A stretch of DNA of 64,000 nucleotides from positions 1 to 64,000 of the forward strand of contig CAZSLS010000008.1 of NCBI GenBank assembly GCA_964607575.1, read 5' to 3'. Below are positions 9,564-17,620 of this stretch, one piece after another (position 1 is the stretch's first letter; every line of letters begins with the position of its first letter). The notes under the pieces were generated by a model, which searched no databases, was not told the DNA's origin, and was given only the letters and a program-made list of their open reading frames with translations. This DNA comes from BS750m-G57 sp964607575. GTDB taxonomy: Bacteria > Planctomycetota > Phycisphaerae > SM23-33. The position numbers and the translations under genes were made by a program.

Positions 9564-11018
9564 TCAGACGGCGCGAATGTACTTGGCGCCGATCTTGTCG
9601 TTGGTCTGCTTGACCCATGCTGCGAGGAGTTTGCGGTGTTTGTCGAGGACGGTCTTGAATTCCGGGTCGTCGGCGAGGTTCTTCATCTCGCCCGGATCGT
9701 TGGTCAGATCAATCAATTGCTCGCGTTTGGCGCCTGAATCGTAGATGCAGTACTTGTAGCGACCTGTCCGCAGCATGCGCCCGTTCTGGCTTTCGACGAC
9801 AACGCTGTCGCGCCAGGCGGATACCTTTTTCCCTTCCGCCAGCGGGCGGACCGACGCGCCGGAGCGACCCTTGGGCGTCTCGATCCCCGCGTAGTCGCAC
9901 AGCGTGCAGATCAGGTCCAGTCCGTTGGAGATCAGGTGCGTGTCGTCGACCTTGCCCTTTGGGATATGGTTCTTGTGGCTCATGATGAACGGTATGCGGG
10001 CGGCTTCTTCGTAGAGGATCGACTTGTGTTCGAGTTTGTGCGCCGAGTCCATGTCGCCGTGATCGCTGGTGAATATCACTACGGTATCGTCTTCGAGCCC
10101 GGCGGTTTTCAGGGCGTCGAGCACTACTCCGATATGAGCGTCGACCATTTCGGTGAGGCGACAATACGCCCAGCGGTGCAGTCGCCAATTCCTGTCCGTC
10201 CATTTCCGGCGGGCGAAGTTTCTGAACTGTCTGACGCTGGTGTATCTTGTGGTTATGGCTTCCGGTTCGTTGGGCGGTACGTTGTGGTTTGCGGGCAGGG
10301 GAGGGCAGTTCTTCTTTACGAAGGCGTCAACGTCGCCCGCCCGCGGTTTCTTCAGGACGCCTTCGCATATCTTCGAGTCGGTGTTGCGGAACTCCGCTCT
10401 GCCTATGGAGCGGTGGTAGTCGTTCAGGGCCATGTAGCAGATGTCGTGCGGGTTCATGAACGATGCGAACATGAAGAACGGCTTTTTGTGCGGGCCTTTG
10501 ATGAACTTGGCGCAAGCTTTGGCCAAACCGCCGCGGAAATCTCGCGTCAGCATGCGATAGGCCATGTTCTGTACCCTGTTCATCTGTTTGGGCATGTGTA
10601 CTTTCCCGCCGTACACCGTTTCGTATCCGGCGTCCGACAGGAGCGGACCGATCGATTGGGTCACCATCGCGTCGGTCACTTTCGACCGCCCGGAATCCTT
10701 GTTTTCGCCCATACCGATGGCACTGGGCATGAGCCCGGTTTGCAGGCTGAAGCGAGCGGGCACGCAGACGGGATTGCACGCATAGGCCCGTTCAAACCTG
10801 ACGCCCGATGCGGCCAGGGAATCCAGTGCGGGCGTCTTGAGCCACTTGTTCCCCGTACAACTCATCATAGTGGCGCTTTGCTGATCGGTCATGATAAACA
10901 GGATGTTTGGCTTGCGTTTCGCGCCGTCGGCGGGCGCCTTGGCGGCGGAAGTATTCAGCCCCATCGCCAGCCCGGCGGCCGCCGCTGCGGTAATGCTCGT
11001 GAACTCTCGTCTCTTCAT
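9564..11018 (-). CDS. Tat-exported type I (Cys-type) sulfatase
   Basis: 484 residues. Removes sulfate esters, probably from sulfated polysaccharides, after export. The N-terminus MKRREF followed by a hydrophobic Ala-rich stretch is a twin-arginine-like signal of the form common on planctomycete sulfatases. The catalytic signature CVPAR (Cys85) is the C-x-P-x-R motif in which Cys is converted to formylglycine. Metal-binding Asp/Gln appear at DQ (45-46), and the second metal site is in TSDHGD. A maturase (FGE or anSME) must be supplied from elsewhere: the only FGE-like domain here, at the end of the protein encoded at 21096-24938, lacks the active-site cysteines. Confidence 0.92.
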   Translation of the reverse strand: MKRREFTSITAAAAAGLAMGLNTSAAKAPADGAKRKPNILFIMTDQQSATMMSCTGNKWLKTPALDSLAASGVRFERAYACNPVCVPARFSLQTGLMPSAIGMGENKDSGRSKVTDAMVTQSIGPLLSDAGYETVYGGKVHMPKQMNRVQNMAYRMLTRDFRGGLAKACAKFIKGPHKKPFFMFASFMNPHDICYMALNDYHRSIGRAEFRNTDSKICEGVLKKPRAGDVDAFVKKNCPPLPANHNVPPNEPEAITTRYTSVRQFRNFARRKWTDRNWRLHRWAYCRLTEMVDAHIGVVLDALKTAGLEDDTVVIFTSDHGDMDSAHKLEHKSILYEEAARIPFIMSHKNHIPKGKVDDTHLISNGLDLICTLCDYAGIETPKGRSGASVRPLAEGKKVSAWRDSVVVESQNGRMLRTGRYKYCIYDSGAKREQLIDLTNDPGEMKNLADDPEFKTVLDKHRKLLAAWVKQTNDKIGAKYIRAV

Positions 11019-11168
11019 GTTCTTCTCCTGAAGTGCGTCAATTCGCGATTATACCGCCAAACGCTCCGTCAGGCCAGCGGGCGTTGCAGGGTTGACCGGC
11101 GCCGATCGAATTGTGACAATGCGACCACCGGCCCGGGTTACGCCGGGGAACATACAGGGAGCAACACC

Positions 11169-12365
11169 ATGAAGAATGCAGTTACGCTGACACTACTGTG
11201 CGTATTGACTATTTCCGCCGCCGCCCGCGCCGCCGACAGGCCCAGGCTAGTCGGCGGGAAAGAGGTCATGAAGATCGATGAAGAGGATAACGCCTATGGC
11301 GCCAAGTGGGGCATTAACGCGATGCGCCTCAGCCCCGACGGGCGGCGGGTGTTGTATCTTCGCAAGAAGATGTACAAGACTGTCAGCGCCGATGGAAAAC
11401 AGGGGGAGCGCCGAGGCTACAAACTTTACCTGCGTGACCTGAAGACCGGCAAGGATACCGCGGTACCGGTCCCCGCTCTGTTCGACGACGACTTCGCCGA
11501 GGCCTGGTTGCCGATGACCGTGTTCGATCCGGCGGGCAAGACGCTCATCGTGCCCGCCGGCCAGGATGCCAACAAGAATGGTCTCATGGAGAAGACTGAG
11601 AGGTGCAAGGTGGGGCTGTACGATATCGCCTCCGGGAAGCTCAAGACCCTTGATGTCGAAGGTAACGTGACCTTCCCAACCTTCCACCCTGACGGCAAGA
11701 CGCTGGTCGTGATGGCGATGGAGGGCGCCGGGAATCCAAGTAAGGTAAAGATCTGCATCACGCCGACTGACAAGATCAAGTTTCGCACAATCGATAATCC
11801 CGGTCTGCCCCGCAGTATCTCTCCGACGTCGGGGCTCATGGTGCTCCTGCTCCTGACCGAGGGGGAAAGACCCCGCCCGGGCAGGTGTGTTCTGTACGAT
11901 ATGAAGACCGATACCATCAAGACCGAACTTGCTGACCAGGACCAGAGCCGCAGGATCATGAAGAACAACCCGCAGTGGACTAACGACGGGCGATACGTGT
12001 ACCACATAATGGTCAAGAACGAGCAGCGCGACGGGCGAAACCACCGCGAAACCCTGACGCGAATATGGGACGTCAAGGCCGGTCAGGAAGTGGGTATCCT
12101 CTCGGGCGTGGCGCCGGTCGGCCCGGGTCCGGGCAAAGGTACGATGGTGCTCCTCAGGCTCCCATCGCGGGGGGGCTCCAAGGCCGAACCGAGGATCGTC
12201 CTGCACGCACAGGACGACAAAACGCTCGGTCAGAAATTGCACCCGCTTGGTGATGCATCCACGTATCCGATCACCACGCGGGGAAAATGGCTGCTGTACA
12301 GACCTGAAGACGCCAAAGGCAACAGGGCAGTTTGCCTCGCCGAAATCGCACTACCGAAGAAGTAA
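11169..12365 (+). CDS. exported TolB-like beta-propeller protein
   Basis: 398 residues, with a signal peptide at about 1-22 (ending AAARA). PD40/TolB-like blade motifs recur: MRLSPDGRRVLYL, FHPDGKTLVV and WTNDGRYVYHI, each a strand followed by a D-G turn. Such propellers scaffold protein or carbohydrate interactions in the periplasm. The open frame extends far upstream, but the ATG at 11169 has an AGGGAG ribosome binding site and a signal peptide follows, so this start is preferred. It is divergent from the sulfatase gene across a 150-base intergenic region, which may hold both promoters. Confidence 0.75.
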   Translation: MKNAVTLTLLCVLTISAAARAADRPRLVGGKEVMKIDEEDNAYGAKWGINAMRLSPDGRRVLYLRKKMYKTVSADGKQGERRGYKLYLRDLKTGKDTAVPVPALFDDDFAEAWLPMTVFDPAGKTLIVPAGQDANKNGLMEKTERCKVGLYDIASGKLKTLDVEGNVTFPTFHPDGKTLVVMAMEGAGNPSKVKICITPTDKIKFRTIDNPGLPRSISPTSGLMVLLLLTEGERPRPGRCVLYDMKTDTIKTELADQDQSRRIMKNNPQWTNDGRYVYHIMVKNEQRDGRNHRETLTRIWDVKAGQEVGILSGVAPVGPGPGKGTMVLLRLPSRGGSKAEPRIVLHAQDDKTLGQKLHPLGDASTYPITTRGKWLLYRPEDAKGNRAVCLAEIALPKK

Positions 12366-12376
12366 TTACTCGCATG

Positions 12377-13357
12377 CTACGCGTATGAGATCCCGTCGTC
12401 GCGGTAGTCCGGGCGGGCCCAGGCCAGGGTGTGCGGATTGGCGTATGGGGCGCAGGCGGCTTCGAGTTTCTTTTTGGCGGCGGGGGTCATCTTCTTGCGT
12501 TGGGCCAGTTCCTTGACGATTTTGACGTTCGCCTCCAGGATGTCCATCCCGTAGTGTCCGACGACGGCCGATGCGACGCCCTTCTGGTCGAGTACGTATT
12601 GCAGCAGGTCGATGGGCTTGACTCCCTTGCGTCCGACGAGGCCCCGCACGGTCTTCATCGCTATCACGCCGACGTTATTCTTCACCGCCGGAGCCAGCGT
12701 GAGCTTGGCGAATCCCCCGTAGCGCGTGGCGTTCATCGCTACCAGCGCGATGTCGGGTTGGAGTTGTTCGATGAAGTTCTTCGAGGCCGTCGCGCTTCTC
12801 ATGCTGGAAAAGCCGATGAACCTGGCGGTCCCTTGCTCCTTTAGTTTCTGCATGCGTTTCCACGTGTCCTTGGCGAATGCCTTCAGATCGTCCTCCTTAC
12901 CGAGGTTATGCACCAGCAGGGCGTCGACGTAATCGACTTTGAGGCGTTTGAGACTGCCCTCGAAAGATTTCATCGCCCCGTCGCCGTCGCGGGCGTCGAA
13001 CTTGGTTACGATGTAGATCTTCTTGCGGTGTTTGGGCAGGATCTCGCCGAAACGCTGCTCGGTCCCGTAGTCCATGTGCGTGTCGAAGTAGTTGATCCCC
13101 AGTTCGATCGCACGCTCCAGCAGCGGTTCCCATGCGCCGTCTTTGTTCTTCTTGAACTGGCTGCCCCCTCCGAACGACAGGACGGATATCTTCATGCCCG
13201 TTTTCCCCAGGACGCGTTTGGGCATTGCGTCGGCCGGTCGGGTCGCAGTTTTTGCTTTGGCGGCGAGAATCGGTGAGGCCAGCGAGCCCAGCACCGCCGC
13301 CGATGAGGTTGCTGCGGCGGTCTTGAGGAACTCGCGTCGTGTTCGTTCATTGGTCAT
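12377..13357 (-). CDS. Tat-exported aldo/keto reductase family protein
   Basis: 326 residues. The N-terminus TRREFLK followed by an Ala-rich hydrophobic segment is a twin-arginine signal. The reductase barrel starts at about residue 45 (VLGKTGMKISVLSFGGG). The catalytic tetrad is visible: Asp and Tyr in FDTHMDYG, Lys in IVTKFDARDG and His in LLVHNLG. It should reduce or oxidise a sugar or carbonyl with NADP or a bound cofactor in the periplasm, if folded there. The ATG at 13357 has GGAG nine bases upstream; an alternative ATG five codons earlier would overlap the gene before it. It follows the 13375-14013 gene by 17 bases, so the two are likely cotranscribed. Confidence 0.85.
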   Translation of the reverse strand: MTNERTRREFLKTAAATSSAAVLGSLASPILAAKAKTATRPADAMPKRVLGKTGMKISVLSFGGGSQFKKNKDGAWEPLLERAIELGINYFDTHMDYGTEQRFGEILPKHRKKIYIVTKFDARDGDGAMKSFEGSLKRLKVDYVDALLVHNLGKEDDLKAFAKDTWKRMQKLKEQGTARFIGFSSMRSATASKNFIEQLQPDIALVAMNATRYGGFAKLTLAPAVKNNVGVIAMKTVRGLVGRKGVKPIDLLQYVLDQKGVASAVVGHYGMDILEANVKIVKELAQRKKMTPAAKKKLEAACAPYANPHTLAWARPDYRDDGISYA

Positions 13358-13374
13358 GGCGTGTGGCTCCATTC

Positions 13375-14013
13375 TCAGGGGGTGTATCGAGCGGTGACGT
13401 TGCTCAGGACCCCTCCGGCGTCTTCGTGCATTTCCGGATTGTAGGCGACTTCGGCGGTGGTCTCGACCGTCCGATCGCCAATATAAATCGTGCCCGTACA
13501 TATTATAGTATGCTCCGGGGCGACCGAGGTCTGGACGAGGTAGCGGTATGTCCCGACGGAGAGTTTCAGGTCGCGGCATTTGATGCTGACCGCGTGGACG
13601 CCGGTCTCGGGGGTGGCTTTGGATACTGCGTCGATGACCTTCTTGGAGTGTTTTTTCGGCCATCCGGACGCCGCCTGCCACTGGGGACAAATCTCGATGA
13701 TCTTCCTGCCGTCGGGTAGTTTATGCTTCTTCTTCCAGCCTCCCCCAGCCGTCCAGTCGCTCACCAGTAGCGATTGGACGTAGTTGCCCGCGGCGTCCTC
13801 GAGCCACACCACCGTCTGCGGGGTCTTCAGCGGTTCGTCGGCGGGATAGCGCAGCGGGTCGTTGATGCGGAACGAAATTTCGATAGACCCGTCGGCCGGT
13901 CGGGATCGGTAGCGGAGGTACCCGATCACGCCGCCAAAACACACAGCGATCGCCACTGCTGCAGCCAGTGTCTTCTTCATGCCCCCCGTGTTTGTGGTGT
14001 TCCGGTCATCCAT
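13375..14013 (-). CDS. membrane-anchored DUF2271-like protein
   Basis: About 212 residues. A hydrophobic segment (about residues 14-31) anchors or exports it. The rest resembles DUF2271/FlgD-like proteins: TVVWLEDAAGNYVQSLLVSDW is the characteristic segment where a beta-sandwich carries an 'ornament' of W-x-E-x-x-x-G-x-Y. Later parts (KCRDLKLSVGTYRYLVQTSV) are consistent with this fold. Family assignment is tentative. A TTG at 14040 could also start the frame; I chose the first ATG. It is the first gene of an apparent pair with the aldo/keto reductase, and such pairs suggest a periplasmic redox function, which I infer only from adjacency. Confidence 0.6.
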   Translation of the reverse strand: MDDRNTTNTGGMKKTLAAAVAIAVCFGGVIGYLRYRSRPADGSIEISFRINDPLRYPADEPLKTPQTVVWLEDAAGNYVQSLLVSDWTAGGGWKKKHKLPDGRKIIEICPQWQAASGWPKKHSKKVIDAVSKATPETGVHAVSIKCRDLKLSVGTYRYLVQTSVAPEHTIICTGTIYIGDRTVETTAEVAYNPEMHEDAGGVLSNVTARYTP

Positions 14014-14175
14014 TGCAGGTAGTTTGCCTCTGACTTTCAACCATGATAGCGTTTTGCATCAGATCTCCGCAAGATCAAAGCTCTTGCCCATCGCACCGCA
14101 TGGGATACAATTACCGCAAGCGCCCACGTGCTTTGGGACAGGCGATCGAGAGAATGTCGGATGAGGAGTCTTGCT

Positions 14176-15483
14176 ATGAACTCTACGAGTACCCATGTTT
14201 CGGCGCCCAAGACGACCAGGCGTGATCTGCTCCGAGGCGCCGTCGCGGGGCTGACCGTGCCATACATCGTGCCTGCGGCGGTGCTCGGCGCGCCGGGCAA
14301 GACCGCCCCCAGCGATCGCATCGTACTCGGTTGTATCGGTACGGGCGGTCGAGGGACGTCGTTGCTTCGCTCGTTCCTGTCGCTCAAGGAGGCCCGCGTC
14401 GTCGCCGTCTGCGATGTGTTCGCCGACCGCCGGGCCCGCGCGGCAAAGCTGGCGGGAAAAGGCTGCTTCGCGACCGGCGACTTCCGCAAGATCCTGGCCC
14501 GCAAAGACGTCGACGCCGTTGTCATCGCCCCGCAGGATCACTGGCATGCCCCGATCGCCGTCGCCGCCGCCAAGGCGGGCAAGGCGATCTACTGTGAGAA
14601 GCCACTGGGTGTATCGGTAGCCGAGAGCCAGGCCATCCGCAACGCGGTCCGCCGTTACCGCTGCGTGTTCCAGACCGGTACGCAGCAGCGATCGAGCCGC
14701 AACTTCCGTTTCGCGTGCGAACTGGCTCGCAGCGGATACCTGGGCAAGGTGCATACGGTGGTGGTAGGGGCCCCGGGCCCGTCCTATCAACCGAAGTACC
14801 GCGGACCGTTCACGCCGCAGCCCGTGCCCGCCGGTCTGGACTACGAGATGTTCATGGGCCCCGCGGCGAAGAAGCCTTACAACCCGGGGCGACACGCCTG
14901 GCCGGACTGGTACCTCATCTGGGACTATTGCGCCGGTTTTATCGTCAACTGGGGCGTACATCATCTGGACATCGCCTGTTGGGGCTGCCCGGATCTCGCA
15001 ACCAAACCTTTCGAACTCACCTGCAAGGGCAGCTATCGGAACAAGGGGCTGACCGACAACCTCAGCGACTGGCAGGGGCGGTACGTTTATCCCGGCGGGC
15101 TGAAGATGACCTTTTCCGACTCGGGCAATCCCAACGCCCAGGGGTGCAAGTTCGTCGGCGACAAGGGCTGGGTGCACGTTAACCGCAGGGGCATCCGCGC
15201 CGAGCCGGGTTCGCTGCTGAAAGTCGCCTTGTGCCCCGAGGACGTGCATCTGCACAAGAGCAACCACCACCAGGGCGATTTCCTGAAGGCCGTGAGGACA
15301 GGCGGAAAGGTCGCCTCGCCCGTCGAGTCCGGACATGCCGCCTCCAGCCTGGGCCTGCAGGGCGAGATCGCCTGCCGCCTGAAACGCAAACTCACCTGGG
15401 ATCCCAAAACCGAGACGTTTACCGGCGACAAGCAGGCCAACCGCCTGCTCTCTCGTCCTATGCGCGCCCCATGGACACTGTGA
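14176..15483 (+). CDS. Tat-exported Gfo/Idh/MocA family oxidoreductase
   Basis: 435 residues. The N-terminus TTRRDLLRGAV followed by a hydrophobic stretch is a twin-arginine signal. The Rossmann fold begins with LGCIGTGGRG (GxGxxG-type), followed by the Gfo/Idh signature CEKPLGVS, which holds the catalytic Lys. HHLDIACWG supplies the His region of the family. These enzymes oxidise or reduce sugars or cyclitols with NAD(P), and planctomycetes encode many of this exported type. The start has a GAGGAG ribosome binding site. The gene is followed after 8 bases by the ceramidase-like gene, so they form an operon. Confidence 0.9.
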   Translation: MNSTSTHVSAPKTTRRDLLRGAVAGLTVPYIVPAAVLGAPGKTAPSDRIVLGCIGTGGRGTSLLRSFLSLKEARVVAVCDVFADRRARAAKLAGKGCFATGDFRKILARKDVDAVVIAPQDHWHAPIAVAAAKAGKAIYCEKPLGVSVAESQAIRNAVRRYRCVFQTGTQQRSSRNFRFACELARSGYLGKVHTVVVGAPGPSYQPKYRGPFTPQPVPAGLDYEMFMGPAAKKPYNPGRHAWPDWYLIWDYCAGFIVNWGVHHLDIACWGCPDLATKPFELTCKGSYRNKGLTDNLSDWQGRYVYPGGLKMTFSDSGNPNAQGCKFVGDKGWVHVNRRGIRAEPGSLLKVALCPEDVHLHKSNHHQGDFLKAVRTGGKVASPVESGHAASSLGLQGEIACRLKRKLTWDPKTETFTGDKQANRLLSRPMRAPWTL

Positions 15484-15491
15484 GGTCTACC

Positions 15492-16961
15492 ATGCACAAC
15501 AATCGAATCCTGGTCGTATCGTGCCTCCTTGCGTGCCTCTCGCCCGCCCGCCCGGCCTATGGGGGACAGTTGTACGTCGGCGCCGCAAGTGTGGACATCA
15601 CGCCGGGCCAGCCGGTGGCTGTGGCGGGCCAGTTTCACCTGCGGATCGCCCGGAAGATCGAGTCGCCCGTCACCGCTAACGTGATTGCCCTGGAATCCCG
15701 CCAGGGGGACCGGTCGCTGGACCATGCCGTCATGGTATCGTGCGATGTGGCCATCATTCCCACCGAGTTCCTCCGCCTCGTCCGCCAGGCCGTCGGGCGG
15801 CGCCTGGAGAAGTTCGACACGAGCAAGATCTTCCTGAACGGTACGCACACGCACACCGCTCCGGTGCTGCTGCCAGGCAAGTACAAGATCCCCGCCAAGG
15901 GCGTGATCTCGGTGGAAAAGTACCGGGCGTTTTTCGTCGACCGTGTCGCCAAGGCCATCGTCGAGGCCTGGAAGGGGCGCAAGGGCGGGAGGGTGAGTTG
16001 GGGGCTGAGCCACGCCGCGGTCGCCTGCAATCGTCGCGCTGTCTACGCCAACGGGTCTGCCCGCATGTACGGACGCACCAACACGCGGGAGTTCCGCAGC
16101 CTCGAAGGCTACGAGGATCAGGACGTTAACACGCTGTTTTTCTGGGATACCGCCGGGGCGATGATCGCCGTCGCCGTCAACGTGTCGTGCCCCTCCCAGG
16201 AAGTCGAGGGACGAAGCACCGTCAACGCCGACTTCTGGCATCCGGTGCGCCAGGCCCTTCGCAAGCGGTATGGCAAGAAGCTGGTCGTGCTGGGCTGGAC
16301 GGGGGCGTCGGGGGATCAGTCGCCGCACCTGATGTACCGCAAGGCCGCCGCCGAACGCATGCGGAAGCTGCGCGGACTGACCCGCCTGGAGGAGATTGCA
16401 CGGCGGATCGTGCGTGCGGTGGACGAGGCCCACAAAGTCGTCAAGGACGATCAGCACGCCGAGGCGACGCTGATCCACAAGGTCGAGACGATCCACCTTC
16501 CCATGCGGTTGGTGAAGCCCGCCGAGTACGCCGAAGCCAAAGCCGCCGTCGACCGCGCCAAAGCCCGGATCGCCAAGAATCCCCGCGCCGCCGACCGCGA
16601 GTACCGACAGATGAAATGGTACGAAGTGACTGTCAAGCGCTTCGATCGCCAGAAGACCGACCACAATCCGACCTACGAGACCGAGCTGCACGCCCTGCGG
16701 ATCGGCGACGCGGTGGTCTGCACAAACGCCTTCGAACTGTTCACCGACTATGGTATTCGCATCAAGGCACGCAGCAAGGCCACCCAGACGTTTGTCGTGC
16801 AACTGGTCGGCCCGGGTACGTACATCCCCACAGCCAAAGCCGTACGCGGGGGACACTACAGCGCTATCGTTCATAGCAGCCTCGTCGGACCCGAAGGCGG
16901 ACAGGTCCTCGTCGATCGCACCGTTAAACTGATCGATTCGCTGTGGGCTAAAGCGAAGTGA
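15492..16961 (+). CDS. exported neutral/alkaline ceramidase-like hydrolase
   Basis: 489 residues, with a signal peptide at about 1-25. The N-terminal domain matches the neutral/alkaline non-lysosomal ceramidase family: GAASVDITPGQPVAV near the start, and NGTHTHTAP, which carries the zinc-binding HxH. Other family-like segments include TLFFWDT and GASGDQSPH. It would hydrolyse amide-linked lipids or another ester/amide substrate in the envelope. Planctomycete genomes use this family widely and the substrate is usually unknown. GAGG lies about 6 bases before the ATG. Its 3' end overlaps the 3' end of the converging GmhB-like gene by 14 bases. Confidence 0.82.
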   Translation: MHNNRILVVSCLLACLSPARPAYGGQLYVGAASVDITPGQPVAVAGQFHLRIARKIESPVTANVIALESRQGDRSLDHAVMVSCDVAIIPTEFLRLVRQAVGRRLEKFDTSKIFLNGTHTHTAPVLLPGKYKIPAKGVISVEKYRAFFVDRVAKAIVEAWKGRKGGRVSWGLSHAAVACNRRAVYANGSARMYGRTNTREFRSLEGYEDQDVNTLFFWDTAGAMIAVAVNVSCPSQEVEGRSTVNADFWHPVRQALRKRYGKKLVVLGWTGASGDQSPHLMYRKAAAERMRKLRGLTRLEEIARRIVRAVDEAHKVVKDDQHAEATLIHKVETIHLPMRLVKPAEYAEAKAAVDRAKARIAKNPRAADREYRQMKWYEVTVKRFDRQKTDHNPTYETELHALRIGDAVVCTNAFELFTDYGIRIKARSKATQTFVVQLVGPGTYIPTAKAVRGGHYSAIVHSSLVGPEGGQVLVDRTVKLIDSLWAKAK

Positions 16962-17493
16962 TTCCGGACGACTTGAGTATGTAGTCGGCGGCTTGGGCTA
17001 TCCCGTCGGTGACTACGGTGTCGGGGGGCAGCTCGGGAAAATGCTTGGCGCCATGCCCGGTCATTACGTACACGCCTGCTCCACCCGCGTTGAGGCCCAA
17101 TTGCACATCGTGGGGATGGTCGCCGATGGCAAACGATTGTCGCAAATCGATATCGTATTTCCCCGCCGCCTCATCCAGGAAATACGTGTTCGGTTTGATG
17201 CACTGGCAACCATCTGAGCGTTTGTGCGGGCAGACGTAGACGTCGGTGATCCGCACGCCTTCATCCGCCAGGCGCGCAACGACATAGTCGTTAACCGCGT
17301 CGGCCTGTTCTCTGCTGACCACGCCGTCGGCGATGCATCGCTGGTTCGTGATCAGAACGAGCAGGAAATGCTCCCCGAGGCGCCGCAGCGCCGCGAAGCT
17401 CTCGGGATAGAACACCACCTCGGACGGATCGCTCAGGGCCCCGAGATCCTCGATAATCGTACCGTCCCTGTCCAGAAATACCGCCTTGCTCAT
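16948..17493 (-). CDS. gmhB: HAD-IIIA phosphatase, GmhB-like (heptose bisphosphate phosphatase)
   Basis: 181 residues. Probably dephosphorylates D-glycero-D-manno-heptose 1,7-bisphosphate on the way to ADP-heptose for LPS core. The HAD nucleophile motif is FLDRDGT (DxDGT) near residue 7, motif II is LITNQ and motif IV is IGDHPHDV. A zinc loop typical of GmhB is present: CPH, then CQC after a short spacer. The ATG at 17493 has a GAGAGGCGAG upstream and gives the usual GmhB N-terminus; an in-frame extension of 11 codons is less likely. The role is consistent with waaF at 52457, although the genes are far apart. Confidence 0.82.
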   Translation of the reverse strand: MSKAVFLDRDGTIIEDLGALSDPSEVVFYPESFAALRRLGEHFLLVLITNQRCIADGVVSREQADAVNDYVVARLADEGVRITDVYVCPHKRSDGCQCIKPNTYFLDEAAGKYDIDLRQSFAIGDHPHDVQLGLNAGGAGVYVMTGHGAKHFPELPPDTVVTDGIAQAADYILKSSGITSL

Positions 17494-17556
17494 CCGAACT
17501 CGCCTCTCTAACCAGTGATCCGTCATCCCGCAAACACGTTTATCCGCGCATCACAG

Positions 17557-17570
17557 AACCGCTTGCGGTT
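17557..17570. repeat. AACCGC..GCGGTT palindrome, repeat-family copy
   Basis: A 6-base arm palindrome with a TT centre lies in the 127-base gap between the GmhB-like gene and the chorismate synthase gene. Its core CCGC-AAGCGG (in one orientation) is shared with the long inverted repeat at 57697-57821. This suggests a dispersed palindromic family, though one short copy proves little. Confidence 0.4.
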
Positions 17571-17620
17571 TCGCACGCCGTTGGTGTTGACGTTCGCCGT
17601 CACTGCTCACTGATTACCGA

